DNA of 64,000 nucleotides from Pseudomonadota bacterium (lineage in GTDB: Bacteria > Pseudomonadota > Gammaproteobacteria > Acidiferrobacterales > Acidiferrobacteraceae). How positions within the stretch are numbered: position 1 is the first letter of the stretch; each line of letters starts with the position of its first letter. The DNA is taken from positions 1 through 64,000 of the forward strand of contig JAKARI010000011.1 in NCBI GenBank assembly GCA_021819245.1, read 5' to 3'. Shown piece after piece: positions 62,881 to 64,000 of this stretch. Under the pieces are notes generated by a model, which was given only the letters and a program-made list of their open reading frames with translations, did no database searches and was not told the origin of the DNA. The position numbers and the translations under genes are program-made.

Positions 62881-63869
62881 AAACCATTGCGTTCTTCAAT
62901 AACAAGGGCGGCGTCGGCAAGACCTCGCTCGTGTACCATCTCGCCTGGATGTACGCGGATATGGGGCTACCCGTTGTTGCCGCAGATCTGGACCCACAGG
63001 CAAACCTGACGAGCATGTTTGTCGATGATGACCGGCTCGAGGCATTATGGCCGGACGATTCTCATACCAAAACGATTTTTGGTGCGATTCAGCCGTTGCT
63101 GGAAGGGACCGGCGATATTGCCGTTCCGCACGTCGAGGATATCGCCGACAACATCGGGCTTTTGGTAGGAGACCTTGCGCTCTCCGCATCGGAAGACGAG
63201 TTGACGAGTCAGTGGCCCGATTGTCTTGACCGTAAGCCGCGTGCCTTTCGCGTCCTCTCGGCCATCTGGCGGGTGATTAACGAGGCCGCGCAGCAACGCG
63301 ATGCCGCGCTGGCCCTCATCGACGTGGGACCGAATCTCGGTGCCATCAACCGCGCGGCACTGATTTCCGCCGAGCACATCGTTATCCCGCTCGCTCCCGA
63401 CCTCTATTCTCTGCAGGGGTTGAGGAACCTCGGGCCGACCCTGCGTCGGTGGCGCAATGAATGGTCCGAGCGCCGCGAACGAAATCCGGTCAATGACCTC
63501 TCGATTCCGTTTGGCACCATGACGCCCGCAGGCTACGTCCTCATGCAGCACGCCGTACGCCTTGACCGGCCGGTGAAGGCGTACGACCGATGGATGGTCC
63601 GCATCCCCGCTGTGTATCGGCAGGCCGTGCTTGACGAGAGGGCCGCCAACGGTGCCCAAGCCATCAGCAATGACCCGCACTGCCTGGCGGCACTGAAGCA
63701 TTACCGAAGCCTTATGCCGCTTGCGCAGGATGCCCGCAAGCCGATGTTTTTCCTAAAGCCTGCAGACGGCGCGATTGGCGGTCATGGTAAAGCTGTGCAG
63801 GATTGCTACAGGGATTTCCGCGCCCTGGCACGAACCATCGCAGAGCGGTGTGGCGTGCAGATTCCGTGA
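62877..63869 (+). CDS. ParA-like AAA ATPase
   Basis: 330 residues overlapping the previous gene by ATGA. The deviant Walker A is FFNNKGGVGKTSLVYHLA (KGGVGKTS, 10-17), with VVAADLDPQANLTSMF and LALIDVGPNLGAINRAAL as the A' and B motifs. The C-terminal half is longer than in partition ParA and has no partner ParB gene beside it in the window. It is the third gene of an operon with a helicase and an AlbA_2 protein, so a role in that system is more likely than plasmid partition. Confidence 0.9.
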   Translation: MKTIAFFNNKGGVGKTSLVYHLAWMYADMGLPVVAADLDPQANLTSMFVDDDRLEALWPDDSHTKTIFGAIQPLLEGTGDIAVPHVEDIADNIGLLVGDLALSASEDELTSQWPDCLDRKPRAFRVLSAIWRVINEAAQQRDAALALIDVGPNLGAINRAALISAEHIVIPLAPDLYSLQGLRNLGPTLRRWRNEWSERRERNPVNDLSIPFGTMTPAGYVLMQHAVRLDRPVKAYDRWMVRIPAVYRQAVLDERAANGAQAISNDPHCLAALKHYRSLMPLAQDARKPMFFLKPADGAIGGHGKAVQDCYRDFRALARTIAERCGVQIP

Positions 63870-64000
63870 TACAAACTCATCGACGTCGTCCCACTGCTTG
63901 AGGCCACCAATTAAGGTGGGCGCGCAAGAAGCCTGCCCTGACCTTTGGAATCGGGGAAAACGAGATTCTCTAGTATTTCCCGAAAAACCCGGTGGCCCCA

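Noticed and set aside
62877-63869. Plasmid partition locus (ParA)
   Set aside because: No ParB gene or iteron-like repeats are near, and the gene is locked in an operon with a helicase and an AlbA_2 protein.
1-64000. CRISPR arrays, rRNA or tRNA genes
   Set aside because: Gaps were scanned for spaced identical repeats and for tRNA arm patterns; none was seen by eye. A covariance-model search would be decisive.

Overview
The window looks like a GC-rich gammaproteobacterial chromosome. The support is a set of housekeeping genes typical of that class: mpl, rnd, yihA/engB, dsbA, prmB, and rpmE next to malic enzyme. Several sulfur-handling genes (a TauE/SafE exporter opposite an ArsR-rhodanese fusion, and a Cys/Met PLP enzyme next to a cysteine desulfurase) would fit an acidophilic sulfur oxidiser of the Acidiferrobacter/Acidithiobacillus type. 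That placement is inference; there is no rRNA here to confirm it.

Left part (1-13.4 kb): three exported small proteins, including a frameshifted DsbC/DsbG-like gene and two DUF3617-like proteins; a compact DNA-mobilisation pair (VirD4/TraD-like ATPase divergent from a truncated MobA/MobL relaxase); then housekeeping genes (acetolactate synthase, dsbA, a cyclic-nucleotide-binding protein, mpl, rnd, yihA, and a YiiX-like hydrolase).

Centre (13.4-25.4 kb): the most striking locus. Four genes overlapping by 4 bp encode a complete fatty-acid beta-oxidation route. The first is one uninterrupted 2334-residue reading frame that appears to join ETF-quinone oxidoreductase (FixC-like), its 4Fe-4S module (FixX-like), a degenerate acyl-CoA-dehydrogenase-like segment, a full acyl-CoA dehydrogenase, an ETF-beta-like segment and ETF-alpha. 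That is the whole electron path from acyl-CoA to quinone in one chain. Thiolase, a hydratase/3-hydroxyacyl-CoA dehydrogenase and an acyl-CoA synthetase follow.

25.4-49.3 kb: a third DUF3617-like protein, prmB-mdh, two orphan periplasmic binding proteins ending in a clear terminator, a phosphoketolase-like enzyme coupled to a DUF1537 sugar-acid kinase, rpmE-malic enzyme, an ACP-AMP-ligase-PlsC fusion, a BamE-like lipoprotein, a flavin halogenase-like protein, a methyltransferase, a two-gene ABC exporter, and the sulfur genes. The fusion, halogenase-like protein and methyltransferase resemble parts of aryl-polyene/xanthomonadin loci.

Right part (49.3-64 kb): an accessory/defence island. It has a decayed IS256-family transposase, a truncated HigA-like antitoxin, VapBC, MntA-HepT and MazEF toxin-antitoxin modules with visible operators, a DUF4143 ATPase divergent from a recombinase-like DNA-binding protein, a pair of direct repeats about 3.4 kb apart, a group II intron reverse-transcriptase fragment, and a three-gene operon (SNF2 helicase with DUF3883-like end, AlbA_2/Schlafen-type ATP-binding protein, ParA-like ATPase). 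That operon probably belongs to a larger defence locus continuing past the right edge. No rRNA, tRNA or CRISPR array was seen.
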